From: an uncultured Clostridia bacterium
GTDB taxonomy: Bacteria > Bacillota > Clostridia > Oscillospirales > Acutalibacteraceae
Direction of reading: 5' to 3'
Length of the DNA: 64,000 nt
Assembly: GCA_947305745.1 (NCBI GenBank)
Contig: CAMZEH010000002.1
Location: 1 to 64,000, forward strand
Numbering within the stretch: the stretch's first letter is position 1; the number at the start of each line of letters is the position of its first letter. Shown here in pieces: positions 47,849-57,110 of this stretch. The translations under genes and the position numbers were made by a program. A model generated the notes under the pieces. The model searched no databases and had not been told where the DNA came from. It saw only the letters and a program-made list of their open reading frames with translations.

Positions 47849-49280
47849 CACTATCCGATTTGTTTTCATCTTCAGGCTCCACAAAAATAGGCAACATCAC
47901 CGTAACGGTCGTACCAAATCCCTCTTCGCTCAGAATGTTAAGTACACCGCCGTGAAGCGATACGATTTCATCAACAATAGCAAGCCCTATACCCGAGCCT
48001 TGTTGCAAGTAATTTGCTTTATAGAATTTTTGAGTTACATTTGAGAGATGCTGCGCGGGAATGCCGCAGCCGTTGTCCGTAAAAGATATTGAAATTTTAT
48101 CGTCTTTAACGCTTACATCAACGCTGACTGCGCCGCCCTCAGACGTATATTTGAGCGCGTTATCCAGAATATTTATGAAAACTTGGCGAAGCCTATTCTT
48201 ATCGCCCATCACAGGCGGTAACATTTTCGGTTCAGTATATATAAGAGCCTTTTTTTCGTTATCCGCGCGATCTTTGAACATATACACCGCCTCGCCGATT
48301 TCCGCCAGAATATCTATCTTTTCTTTTATTAATTTTATCCGCTTTTCCTTTATGCTTGAAAAGTCCAAAAGCCCTTCTACTATCCACGAGAGGCGCTCTG
48401 CTTCTTTGACTATCGTTTCAAGCCCTTTTTTGCGCGTTTCGGGTGAATCTTCACACAGCTGCAGGGTTTCCGCCCAGCCTTTGATTGCCGTGAGCGGTGT
48501 GCGGAGTTCGTGCGAAACCGAAGAAATAAACTCATTTTTCAATTTTTCGGTTACGTCGAGTTCTTCGGCCATATAATTTATCGTATCGCTCAGCTCACCG
48601 ATTTCGTCATCATACTTTTTATCGATTTTTACGTGAAAATCACCCCTGGCGATTTGCTGAGCTTTTGTGCATATATCGCTTACGGGGCTGACAATCGAAC
48701 GCACAAAATAAAGTCCGGAAATTATGATAAACGCTATGACAAAAAATGAAATTATAATCAAAGCCACAAAAACGGAGTTTATGCGAGAATTGGCTTTTTC
48801 CATAGAAACCGCATATCTCACCGCGCCCAAATAATTACCGCCCTGGTCATAAACCGCGCGAGTAACCGCCATTAATTTTTCTCCCGTGAGAGATTTGCCT
48901 TCCCAAACGCCCATTTTGGTATTTGAGAATTTCGCCGCATCATAATCGGGCTGCTTTTCGCTTTGCTCGGGTAAAAAACCATTTGACGATATAACAACGC
49001 TATCATTTTTATCAAAAACGGTTATTTGCATTGCATCTTTATTCTTGAAATTTTCCACATAAACTTCGGCCATTTTTATAAAATCTTCTTCGCTACTGAC
49101 CGAACAGCTCTCAATAATATCGCAAAGCTCCTCTGCTCTGCTTTTTATATTTTGCTCGATGCCGCTGTAAAAATATCCGCGCATAACCACAAAAAAAGCT
49201 ACCACAAGCACCGTAAATATCGCAATAGTGAACCCGAGGCTATTATAGATCCAGCGCTTTTTTATACCTTTTAATACCAT
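47829..49280 (-). CDS. Sensor histidine kinase (HAMP, HisKA, HATPase)
   Basis: Two TM, HAMP, SSVSHELRTPLTAIKGWAETL, NILDNALKYTSEGG, GSGIGLAIVDEIVSLHGG. Confidence 0.93.
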   Translation of the reverse strand: MVLKGIKKRWIYNSLGFTIAIFTVLVVAFFVVMRGYFYSGIEQNIKSRAEELCDIIESCSVSSEEDFIKMAEVYVENFKNKDAMQITVFDKNDSVVISSNGFLPEQSEKQPDYDAAKFSNTKMGVWEGKSLTGEKLMAVTRAVYDQGGNYLGAVRYAVSMEKANSRINSVFVALIIISFFVIAFIIISGLYFVRSIVSPVSDICTKAQQIARGDFHVKIDKKYDDEIGELSDTINYMAEELDVTEKLKNEFISSVSHELRTPLTAIKGWAETLQLCEDSPETRKKGLETIVKEAERLSWIVEGLLDFSSIKEKRIKLIKEKIDILAEIGEAVYMFKDRADNEKKALIYTEPKMLPPVMGDKNRLRQVFINILDNALKYTSEGGAVSVDVSVKDDKISISFTDNGCGIPAQHLSNVTQKFYKANYLQQGSGIGLAIVDEIVSLHGGVLNILSEEGFGTTVTVMLPIFVEPEDENKSDSDENADV

Positions 49281-49301
49281 TGAATTTCAGCACCTCAAAA
49301 A

Positions 49302-50003
49302 CTAATTTTCCCACTTATAGCCCATTCCCCAAACGGTTATGATATGCCTCGGAGTGGACGGGTCATCCTCAATTTTCATGCGCAGTCTGCGGATATTTAC
49401 ATCAACTATTTTTTCTTCTCCACTGTAGGTTTCGCCCCAGACGTGCTTTAAAATTTGCGTACGGCTAAACACAGTACCCGGATTCGAGAAAAAATATTCC
49501 ATGATTTGGAATTCAACCTGAGTAAGCTCAATTATACGGCCGCGTTTTTTAAGCGCTCTGTTGCGAAGGTTAAGCACAAACTCACCGAGTTTGATTTCTT
49601 CTTGAAATTTATTTTCACTACGCATCATATTGAGCGCGACCCTACGATAAAGCGCATCGACACGCGCAACAAGCTCCGACGGGCTGAAAGGCTTTGTAAT
49701 GTAATCGTCCGCGCCGAGCATAAGCCCGCTGACTTTATCAATCTCCTGGGTTTTCGCCGTAAGCAAAATTATTCCGATTGTATCGCTGCGTTTTCTCAGC
49801 TCTTTACAAACTTGAACACCATCAATACCGGGTAGCATGACGTCCAGAACTGCCAAATCAAAATCGCCGTTATAGTTTTCAAAAAGTTCAAGAGCCTTCT
49901 CACCATTATCGGTTTCGACGACATCATAGCCCGAACGGCGCAGATTTATAACTTCAAACTCCCTTATCGCCGCTTCGTCTTCAACAACAAGTATTCTTTT
50001 CAT
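49302..50003 (-). CDS. OmpR-family response regulator
   Basis: RILVVEDEAAIREF, DLAVLDVMLPGIDG, GADDYITKPFSPSEL, winged-helix VDVNIRRLRMKIEDDPSTPRHIITVWGMGYKWE. Confidence 0.95.
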   Translation of the reverse strand: MKRILVVEDEAAIREFEVINLRRSGYDVVETDNGEKALELFENYNGDFDLAVLDVMLPGIDGVQVCKELRKRSDTIGIILLTAKTQEIDKVSGLMLGADDYITKPFSPSELVARVDALYRRVALNMMRSENKFQEEIKLGEFVLNLRNRALKKRGRIIELTQVEFQIMEYFFSNPGTVFSRTQILKHVWGETYSGEEKIVDVNIRRLRMKIEDDPSTPRHIITVWGMGYKWEN

Positions 50004-50024
50004 AGTTTTCCTCCGTAATTTTTA

Positions 50025-50519
50025 TTATTTAACAGGAACAATTCCGTTTTTCTGAATTTGATATATATAAGTCTTTGGTTTTGAATTACTAATTCTCGCA
50101 CCTTCAATGACAATTTCATCAAGTCCGTCGCCATTTACGTCTTTAATGCATGCGCTGCGAATTTTAAAATTTCCCTCCACGATGTCATCTTTAACTACCC
50201 ATTTATCACCCTTTTTTTCAAAAAATATCGAATGTGATTTTATGAGTTTATCTTCGGTTTCGCAAAAAACCATCATATATTCCAAGCCGCCAATATTACA
50301 CTTCAAAGCGGAAGAATATTTATCATCAATCGCAATATATGAAAATTTAAAATCGCTACCCAAATAGTCTCTTATAGAATTTTCTACGCCGATTTGCTCA
50401 TCGGAAATACTCGGCGGAGACATCGCACTGCGCACATCAAAAAAATCATTAATTGAACAGCCTGTCAAAACTGTTAAAATCGCGATAAAAATTAATATCG
50501 TTCCAAATCTCTTTTTCAA
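50025..50519 (-). CDS. Hypothetical lipoprotein
   Basis: MKKRFGTILIFIAILTVLTGC lipobox; DVNGDGLDEIVIEG segment. Confidence 0.75.
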   Translation of the reverse strand: MKKRFGTILIFIAILTVLTGCSINDFFDVRSAMSPPSISDEQIGVENSIRDYLGSDFKFSYIAIDDKYSSALKCNIGGLEYMMVFCETEDKLIKSHSIFFEKKGDKWVVKDDIVEGNFKIRSACIKDVNGDGLDEIVIEGARISNSKPKTYIYQIQKNGIVPVK

Positions 50520-50631
50520 GTATCATAATCCTCTCTAAAAAGCTATAACACGTCTTTTGATAAATTGTATCACAAATATTAATCATTTTAAAGAGCCTGG
50601 ATAAAACAAATAAATCTATTAGATAAAATGT

Positions 50632-50660
50632 TTGACAAGCATATCATATATAGATATAAT
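50632..50660 (+). promoter_or_regulatory. Perfect consensus sigma-A promoter, TTGACA-17-TATAAT
   Basis: TTGACA 50632-50637, 17-nt spacer, TATAAT 50655-50660, 78 bp before ATG 50739. Confidence 0.75.
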
Positions 50661-50738
50661 CGACTAAAGTGAATATAATAATCAAGTTGTTTACCAGTCT
50701 TTTGGGCAAAACCATTAAATGCAAAGGGGAATTCGTGT

Positions 50739-51443
50739 ATGCCAAATGCAGATGATTTAAAAGCAACTTTAGGAACAACATTAAAAAAATCAGTGAAATA
50801 CAGAAAGTACGTCTGGAACGATTTCAGTATTGTGGAAAAAGCTCGTATTCAAATTCTGGAAAGTGGCAATTTTGGTACCGTACCACTTAATGAAGATGAA
50901 TTTAATCTCGTAGATGACCTGACCGTGCAAATAAATCCGGAAAAATTTGAATACACACATAGCATTAAACCCAGCAGTCCCCTATACGGTTATAGAAGTG
51001 GGTACGCCGCACCAGGGCGTGTACGACCTTCATTTGTGTCCGAAGAACGTTCACTGGGTATTCCACGACTTCTATTCGATATATATGATGAATACAACGC
51101 TCGAACACTCAACGGCACAATAGTAGAAAGTTTTTCTTTAATGAACGACAATGTCACATCTTTGCCAAATCTGATACAGTATGCTGAGGAAGGCAAATAC
51201 TATGCATATTTTTGTTGGGGAGATATCAGAAAATTTGGGCTGCTGTCAGGCGTAAGCGTCGAATATACGGCGTTTTCCCCTTGGGGTCAGCCTTTAAAAG
51301 CCGAAGCAGATGTCCACATAACCCCAGAATATTTAGAAAAAGGTAAAACACCAAGAATAAAAGGTGACATAAGTTCACCAGTAGATACAGTTAAAAATGC
51401 CGGTAAAAAAATTTTAAACGGCGTAAAAAATATTTTTAGATAA
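50739..51443 (+). CDS. Contractile-injection-system tube-like protein (Afp7/Pvc7 N-terminal-domain type), no LysM seen
   Basis: VQINPEKFEYTHSIK...IPRLLFDIYDEYNARTL...SLPNLIQY...YYAYFCWGDIRKFGLLSGVSVEYTAFSPWGQPLKAEADVHITPEYLE matches the family order NPEx..S, LFDTYE, P.V.F.WG..F.G...., Y..F.P.G.P.RA.....EY. Confidence 0.65.
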   Translation: MPNADDLKATLGTTLKKSVKYRKYVWNDFSIVEKARIQILESGNFGTVPLNEDEFNLVDDLTVQINPEKFEYTHSIKPSSPLYGYRSGYAAPGRVRPSFVSEERSLGIPRLLFDIYDEYNARTLNGTIVESFSLMNDNVTSLPNLIQYAEEGKYYAYFCWGDIRKFGLLSGVSVEYTAFSPWGQPLKAEADVHITPEYLEKGKTPRIKGDISSPVDTVKNAGKKILNGVKNIFR

Positions 51444-51457
51444 AGGAGGTATTGATT

Positions 51458-53908
51458 ATGCCATATGATGAAGCCACCCCACTAAACAAAGATGAAGATT
51501 ACCTTAAAACCACCACCACACTAAGCAAATATGAGCCAAAAGAGCAAGAGGAGACCGTTGACGAAAACGATACACAAGAAAATTCCAGTGTATTGGGCAA
51601 AATAAAGGGTTTCTTTTCAAGCGTCAAAAACAAGATAGTTGACAAAGAAAAAAGCAATGACCAAAAACGCGTAACAAAATTGCCTTCCGTAGATATTCTA
51701 TTTAATACCACAAAAATAGCACCAAGCAGCGAAAAAAATGAAACTGAAAAAACCGTATCGGAAGTGTTGGAAGAATTTGAAAAAAGAGAAAAAGATATCA
51801 AAACAGAGCTCAATGATGCAGCGGAAGAAAATAATCGTACAGAATTAAATGAAAAATTAAGTGAAACTGAAAAATCAGCTGTAAGAGACATTTTAGAAGC
51901 CGCAAAAAATGAAGGCAAAATTCTAAGTCAAACAGATAAACGGGGGCGAAAGCATCTTTACGATTACACCTTGCAGGCGTTGAAAGACCATAGCGCAACC
52001 TTAGGAAAAAATTCAGAAGAAAAACTGAAAATGCTGAACGAAGCAATCAAACAACATAACGAGGATATTAACAACCGTTATGGGATAATCCATTGCATAG
52101 AAGATTTTTTGGACGATTTCAAAAAACGTAGAAACGAACGAAATCAGATACTTGATTCTGTCCCACAAGAAAGCAAGAAACTAGTCGAAGACGATACAAA
52201 CAAAAAATTCGGAGACGTTATCGAAACAGAACAAGCTGCGAATAGGGCTCTTGAAATAGCACGGCGAAAAGCTGAATATGATGCTGCAAACGACCCCAAC
52301 TACGACGAAACAAAAGATTACGTAAAATCCGCCTTGGAAGACGCCAAAAAAGAGCTTAATCAATATCCTCCGCAACAAAAAGAAAAATCAGAAAAGATTA
52401 ATAAAATAATAGATAAAGCAATAGAACTTAATCAATCCGACATAGCGATGCGAAAAGAAAAACTCGAAAAAAGATTTGACGTTGCCACAAGAAGCGAAGA
52501 ATCAGTCTCAGAACTCAAAAAGCAGAAAGCAGACTATCTAACGGCAAGGGAAAATGCTAAAGACCCTGATGAACAAGCAGCAATCGATGAAGAAATAAGA
52601 AAACTAAACGCAGAAATAGCAAGAAAAAGAATTGCTATAGCAATACAAATACGTCAAGAGCAGGAAAAGGAAAAAGCAGAGAAAGATAGAGAAAAAGAAA
52701 ATGAAACAAATAAAAAAATTGAAGCAGCACTTGCAGTGGCAAAAGCTGTAAAAGAAGAAAAAGAGCAAGTGGAGGCATCCACAGCGCAGCAGCCCATCGA
52801 TAGACACGATGATAATGATAATGATAATGATTATGATTATGATAATGATTATGATTATGATAATGATTATGATTATGATGATGATTATGACGATGATGAT
52901 GATGATTATGACGATGATTATGATGATGATAATATCACTCGGACACAAAAGAATAAAAGTTACAAAGAATCAAAAAATATCTTCGAAAACATAAACGACT
53001 TCGGAACAATGAGCTCCAACATTATGGCATATGTTGATTATCTCGAATCGGAAGCATCAGACAACAAAGATGCCAAAAAAGTAATAAAACAGCTAAGGGC
53101 TGACATTACCGGAAGTAGTAGCCGCCACGGTCCATTAATTTCACAGCTTGAAACCAAAGATGATGATAAATCGCTATCCTATATTTTGGAAGTAGATTCT
53201 TTGGTAAGCGAATGGAAATCGCATTTGCAGTGGGCGAAAAATTACTTAAGCCAAAACGAGAAACTGAGCGAAACCCTCCAAAATGTTATTAACAATTTAC
53301 ACGCTGATGATCTCCGTAAAGCTACGACAAGCTATTTAGCCGGTCATAAAGTAGAGGGAAAAGATAAAAACGGAGAAAATAAAGAGTTCTACGCGTTTGT
53401 GAAAGCTGATTATTACGACTTCCTCGGCAGAGCTTCAGAAAATGGGGATCAGAAAAAAATTACAAATGAATCTTGTTTCATAGCCGTAATAAGAACGCTA
53501 ATTAACGTCTGCACCGCATACAAAAAGCTGGATTCGTCCTCAAATCAGACCATAGATGCAATCGTTTCAAAATGTGAATATATAAACGATCAAAACAAAA
53601 GGGATTATACCGGCTCCGATAAAATAAGAACGATATCGCGTGACCTTTTAAACGAGGAGTTAAAAAACGAAAATATAAGGCGGCTTTCAGGTAATGATGT
53701 AGGAGGAGATCTCTCCAAAATTGCCAGCAAAATTTCGTCAATCCGCGAAATATTTAGTGATTTTTGTTCTAAAAAAATAGATTCTCGAAAAATAGAAAGG
53801 AAAATATCTGATTTAAATAATTTTTCATCAATTAATATCGGAGTGCCAGACAGCAAAAGTTTGGTCAGACGTATATACGACGATGACTATAACGACTTTT
53901 TACAATAA
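51458..53908 (+). CDS. Large charged coiled-coil protein with D/N/Y-rich acidic tract, partner of the CIS-tube-like protein
   Basis: ATG 51458 after AAAGGAGGT, 14 bp after the upstream stop; extended coiled coil; DDNDNDNDYDYDNDYDYD...DDDN tract; no signal peptide. Confidence 0.8.
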   Translation: MPYDEATPLNKDEDYLKTTTTLSKYEPKEQEETVDENDTQENSSVLGKIKGFFSSVKNKIVDKEKSNDQKRVTKLPSVDILFNTTKIAPSSEKNETEKTVSEVLEEFEKREKDIKTELNDAAEENNRTELNEKLSETEKSAVRDILEAAKNEGKILSQTDKRGRKHLYDYTLQALKDHSATLGKNSEEKLKMLNEAIKQHNEDINNRYGIIHCIEDFLDDFKKRRNERNQILDSVPQESKKLVEDDTNKKFGDVIETEQAANRALEIARRKAEYDAANDPNYDETKDYVKSALEDAKKELNQYPPQQKEKSEKINKIIDKAIELNQSDIAMRKEKLEKRFDVATRSEESVSELKKQKADYLTARENAKDPDEQAAIDEEIRKLNAEIARKRIAIAIQIRQEQEKEKAEKDREKENETNKKIEAALAVAKAVKEEKEQVEASTAQQPIDRHDDNDNDNDYDYDNDYDYDNDYDYDDDYDDDDDDYDDDYDDDNITRTQKNKSYKESKNIFENINDFGTMSSNIMAYVDYLESEASDNKDAKKVIKQLRADITGSSSRHGPLISQLETKDDDKSLSYILEVDSLVSEWKSHLQWAKNYLSQNEKLSETLQNVINNLHADDLRKATTSYLAGHKVEGKDKNGENKEFYAFVKADYYDFLGRASENGDQKKITNESCFIAVIRTLINVCTAYKKLDSSSNQTIDAIVSKCEYINDQNKRDYTGSDKIRTISRDLLNEELKNENIRRLSGNDVGGDLSKIASKISSIREIFSDFCSKKIDSRKIERKISDLNNFSSINIGVPDSKSLVRRIYDDDYNDFLQ
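52808..52933 (+). repeat. GAT/AAT/TAT trinucleotide repeat tract (in frame)
   Basis: About 42 consecutive codons drawn almost only from GAT, GAC, AAT and TAT. Confidence 0.9.
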
Positions 53909-53918
53909 ACATGATTTT

Positions 53919-53950
53919 ACCCCAAGAAATAAATCTTGGGGCGATTTTAT
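53919..53950. terminator. Hairpin between the coiled-coil gene and typA
   Basis: CCCCAAGA/TCTTGGGG stem (53920-53927/53934-53941). Confidence 0.6.
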
Positions 53951-53952
53951 GT

Positions 53953-55770
53953 TTATTTTTGGACTTTGCTGCGAAGCCGCATTGTTTTATCAAGAATTTT
54001 TTTGCGTATTCTGAGGCTTTTCGGTGTGACTTCCAAAAGTTCATCATCGTCTATAAATTCTATCGATTGTTCCAAGCTGAGAACGCTGTGCGGCGTGAGT
54101 TTCAGAGCTTCGTCCGACCCGGACGCACGCATATTGGTAACGTGCTTCTTTTTGCATACGTTTACGGTGATATCTTCAGCTTTGGGAGTCGAGCCTACAA
54201 CCATACCTTCGTAAACTTCCACGCCCGGACCTATGAAAAGCCGACCTCTATCTTGCGCGGCAAACAAACCATAACCCGTTGAAACGCCTGTTTCATGCGC
54301 AACCAGAGAGCCATGATGTCTTTGAACTATTTCACCTTTATAAGGCTCATAGCAGTCAAACATTTGATTAAGTATTCCTTTACCGTTTGTATCCGTTAAA
54401 AATTCCGACCTATACCCTATTATTCCCCTTGACGGGACTCTGAATTCAAGCGAAGTCATACCGCCGTCTTTCGGGCACATATTTATCATATCGGCCTTTC
54501 TCGAGCTTACTTTCTCGATAACAGTTCCAACGTATTCTTCCGGTACTTCCACGCTCAAAAGTTCAATCGGTTCACAAAGTTTTCCGTCGATTTCTTTCAT
54601 AATAACTTGTGGGCGCGAAACTTGAAATTCATACCCTTCACGGCGCATAGTTTCTATCAAAATCGAAAGGTGCAATTCTCCTCTGCCCGAAACTTTGAAA
54701 GTATCGGCAGAATCAGTTTCTTCAACACGCATCGAAACGTTTGTTTCAACCTCTTTAAAAAGTCGATCACGAATATTTCTCGATGTTACAAACTTGCCCT
54801 CTCTACCCGCAAACGGGCTATTATTGACCATGAAATTCATCGAAACAGTCGGCTCGTCAATCTTAACGAAAGGAAGCGGCTCAATATTTTCGGGCGCACA
54901 CAACGTTTCGCCTATATTTAAATCCGCAATACCCGAAACTGAAACTATTTCTCCAAGTCCCGCACTTTCGGTCTCCACTCTTTTTAAGCCCTCATACTTA
55001 TAAAGTTTGCCAATTTTAACGTTCTTCTCTTTACCGTCCGGAGAACACAGGACTACATTTTGCCCATACTTTGCAGTACCTCTTTCCACACGCCCAACGC
55101 CGATTCTTCCGATATAATCATCGTAGTCTATATTGGAAATAAGAAGCTGCAACGGCCCATCTTTATCGCCTTTTGGTGCGGGGATTTCTTTTATTATAGT
55201 TTCAAAAAGAGGTTTTAAATTATTGCTTTCTTTATTCTCATCCGTATAAGCGTAACCGTTTTTGGCAGAGGCATAAACAACAGGAAATTCAATTTGCTCA
55301 TCGTCTGCCCCAAGCTCGATAAATAAGTCCAAAACCTCATCGATAACTTCTTCAGGTCTTGCACCGGGTCTATCTATTTTATTAACAACAACAACAGGCT
55401 TTTTACCGAGTTTAAGCGCTTTTTTAAGTACAAATCTCGTCTGTGGCATACAGCCTTCGAAAGCATCGACAAGAAGTAAAACTCCGTCGACCATTAAAAG
55501 AATACGCTCAACTTCTCCACCAAAATCAGCGTGTCCAGGCGTATCAACTATATTAATTTTGGTGTTTCCGTACATGACTGCCGTATTTTTGGATAAAATC
55601 GTTATTCCTCTCTCGCGCTCTAAATCGCCCGAGTCCATTACTCTATCCGCCACGGCCTCATTTGACCTAAAAATTCCGCTTTGTTTCAGCATTTGGTCAA
55701 CAAGCGTTGTTTTCCCGTGGTCAACGTGCGCTATTATTGCTATATTTCTAAGTTCGTTACATTCACTCAT
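53953..55770 (-). CDS. typA: Translational GTPase TypA/BipA
   Basis: IAIIAHVDHGKTTLVDQML, RERGITILSKNTAV, DTPGHADFGGEVERIL, VNKIDRPGARPEEV. ATG 55770. Confidence 0.95.
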   Translation of the reverse strand: MSECNELRNIAIIAHVDHGKTTLVDQMLKQSGIFRSNEAVADRVMDSGDLERERGITILSKNTAVMYGNTKINIVDTPGHADFGGEVERILLMVDGVLLLVDAFEGCMPQTRFVLKKALKLGKKPVVVVNKIDRPGARPEEVIDEVLDLFIELGADDEQIEFPVVYASAKNGYAYTDENKESNNLKPLFETIIKEIPAPKGDKDGPLQLLISNIDYDDYIGRIGVGRVERGTAKYGQNVVLCSPDGKEKNVKIGKLYKYEGLKRVETESAGLGEIVSVSGIADLNIGETLCAPENIEPLPFVKIDEPTVSMNFMVNNSPFAGREGKFVTSRNIRDRLFKEVETNVSMRVEETDSADTFKVSGRGELHLSILIETMRREGYEFQVSRPQVIMKEIDGKLCEPIELLSVEVPEEYVGTVIEKVSSRKADMINMCPKDGGMTSLEFRVPSRGIIGYRSEFLTDTNGKGILNQMFDCYEPYKGEIVQRHHGSLVAHETGVSTGYGLFAAQDRGRLFIGPGVEVYEGMVVGSTPKAEDITVNVCKKKHVTNMRASGSDEALKLTPHSVLSLEQSIEFIDDDELLEVTPKSLRIRKKILDKTMRLRSKVQK

Positions 55771-56410
55771 TTTTCTCTTCCTTTCTACCGTCATTATTTA
55801 TATCGTTTATCAAATTCCTAATCTGTCGACTCAAACTTACATCCGCACCTCTTGGAATTTTATCGTAAACTTCAAAAACTTTATCTCGCATCCACAGTCC
55901 CGGCGTAATCCTCACGGAATACCCACATCCGTTATCTACCATCCAATCAAGAAATTCAGCCTTGGGAAGTCCGTAACAGTAAAGAAGCGTCATAATAACT
56001 CCACCGTGAGTGAAAATAGTCGCTGAAGTTACTCCCCTTCTCATCATCGACTCCACAACCGTATCAAAAGTTGTGGTAACTCTTTTTTGTATCTCTTGCC
56101 ACGTTTCTACTTTTGCCTCACCATTCGGATCATCACGCAACCCGTCTGTACCGCTGAAAATGCATTCTCTGAAACCGTCCACAATCTTGGGCTCAGCTTC
56201 GGGATACAAAATTTTACACGTTTCCGTGCAACGTTTCATCGGACTCGAATAGTATTCATGCGTGCGAGGATATTCAAAATTTTCGGCTAATTTTTTAAGT
56301 TTTTCTATACCCTCATCGCAAAGCGGCAAATCGCCCGAACCGGCAAATTTACCGTTAATATTCGCTTTCGTCAAGCCATGCCTGACAAAATGAACTACAT
56401 AAGACTGCAT
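55763..56410 (-). CDS. Histidine phosphatase (phosphoglycerate mutase) family protein
   Basis: VHFVRHGLTKANINGKFAG, YYSSPMKRCTETCKIL, FTHGGVIMTLL. Confidence 0.9.
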   Translation of the reverse strand: MQSYVVHFVRHGLTKANINGKFAGSGDLPLCDEGIEKLKKLAENFEYPRTHEYYSSPMKRCTETCKILYPEAEPKIVDGFRECIFSGTDGLRDDPNGEAKVETWQEIQKRVTTTFDTVVESMMRRGVTSATIFTHGGVIMTLLYCYGLPKAEFLDWMVDNGCGYSVRITPGLWMRDKVFEVYDKIPRGADVSLSRQIRNLINDINNDGRKEEKNE

Positions 56411-56425
56411 AATTATCCCCCTTTT

Positions 56426-57088
56426 TTATTTATGTACGGTTATCTTGCTTTCTTTACCGTTTAAAATTCTTTGTATGTTTTCCCTATGCTTATAAACCAC
56501 AAGCGTAGAAATCAAAAGTGAAAACACAAGTGCCATAACACCAGAATCAATATTGGCGTCTACAACGAAGTACAAAATCGCGACCGCCGCAGGAAACGAA
56601 AAAGCCGCGCAAACCGAGGCCAACGAAACTATTTTGGTTAAAACCAAAACTATGAGGAAAACACTTATCAAAACAAGAAAAATTCGCCAATCTATAAGAA
56701 GCGTCGCCGCCCAAGTTGTAAGTATCGCTTTACCACCTTTAAAACCAAAAAAACACGGATAAACATGGCCTAAAACACATGCAAAACACGCTAAATATTC
56801 TCCAAAACAAAAAGTTAATGAACCTGCATCAAGGCTCAGACAAAATGTCAGTAGCAAATGCGCGAAATATACAGCAGCAACGCCTTTTGCAAAATCAATT
56901 AAAAAAGTATAAATCGCAAGTTTTTTGCCTTTCGTACGCAGAACATTTGTAAACCCCGCATTACCACTGCCAACATCTCTTATATCATTACCCGAGTCGA
57001 ACAGCTTTGTTACTATTATCGAAGCATTCACGCAACCTATCAAATATGAAAATACCGCTATTACAACCATTATCAAAGCAACATACAT
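56426..57088 (-). CDS. plsY: Glycerol-3-phosphate acyltransferase PlsY
   Basis: YLIGCVNASIIVTKLFDSGNDIRDVGSGNAGFTNVLRTKGKK, HVYPCFFGFKGGKA, YKHRENIQRILNGKE. Confidence 0.93.
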   Translation of the reverse strand: MYVALIMVVIAVFSYLIGCVNASIIVTKLFDSGNDIRDVGSGNAGFTNVLRTKGKKLAIYTFLIDFAKGVAAVYFAHLLLTFCLSLDAGSLTFCFGEYLACFACVLGHVYPCFFGFKGGKAILTTWAATLLIDWRIFLVLISVFLIVLVLTKIVSLASVCAAFSFPAAVAILYFVVDANIDSGVMALVFSLLISTLVVYKHRENIQRILNGKESKITVHK

Positions 57089-57110
57089 ATAAATCTATTC
57101 CTCGATTACA

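Noticed and set aside
52604-52948. Antisense ORF with poly-Ile stretches
   Set aside because: Mirror of the GAT repeat in the plus-strand coiled-coil gene; translation is low-complexity artefact.
50540-53950. Accessory operon as an integrated prophage or transposon
   Set aside because: No integrase, transposase, attachment-site repeats or other phage genes found at its borders.
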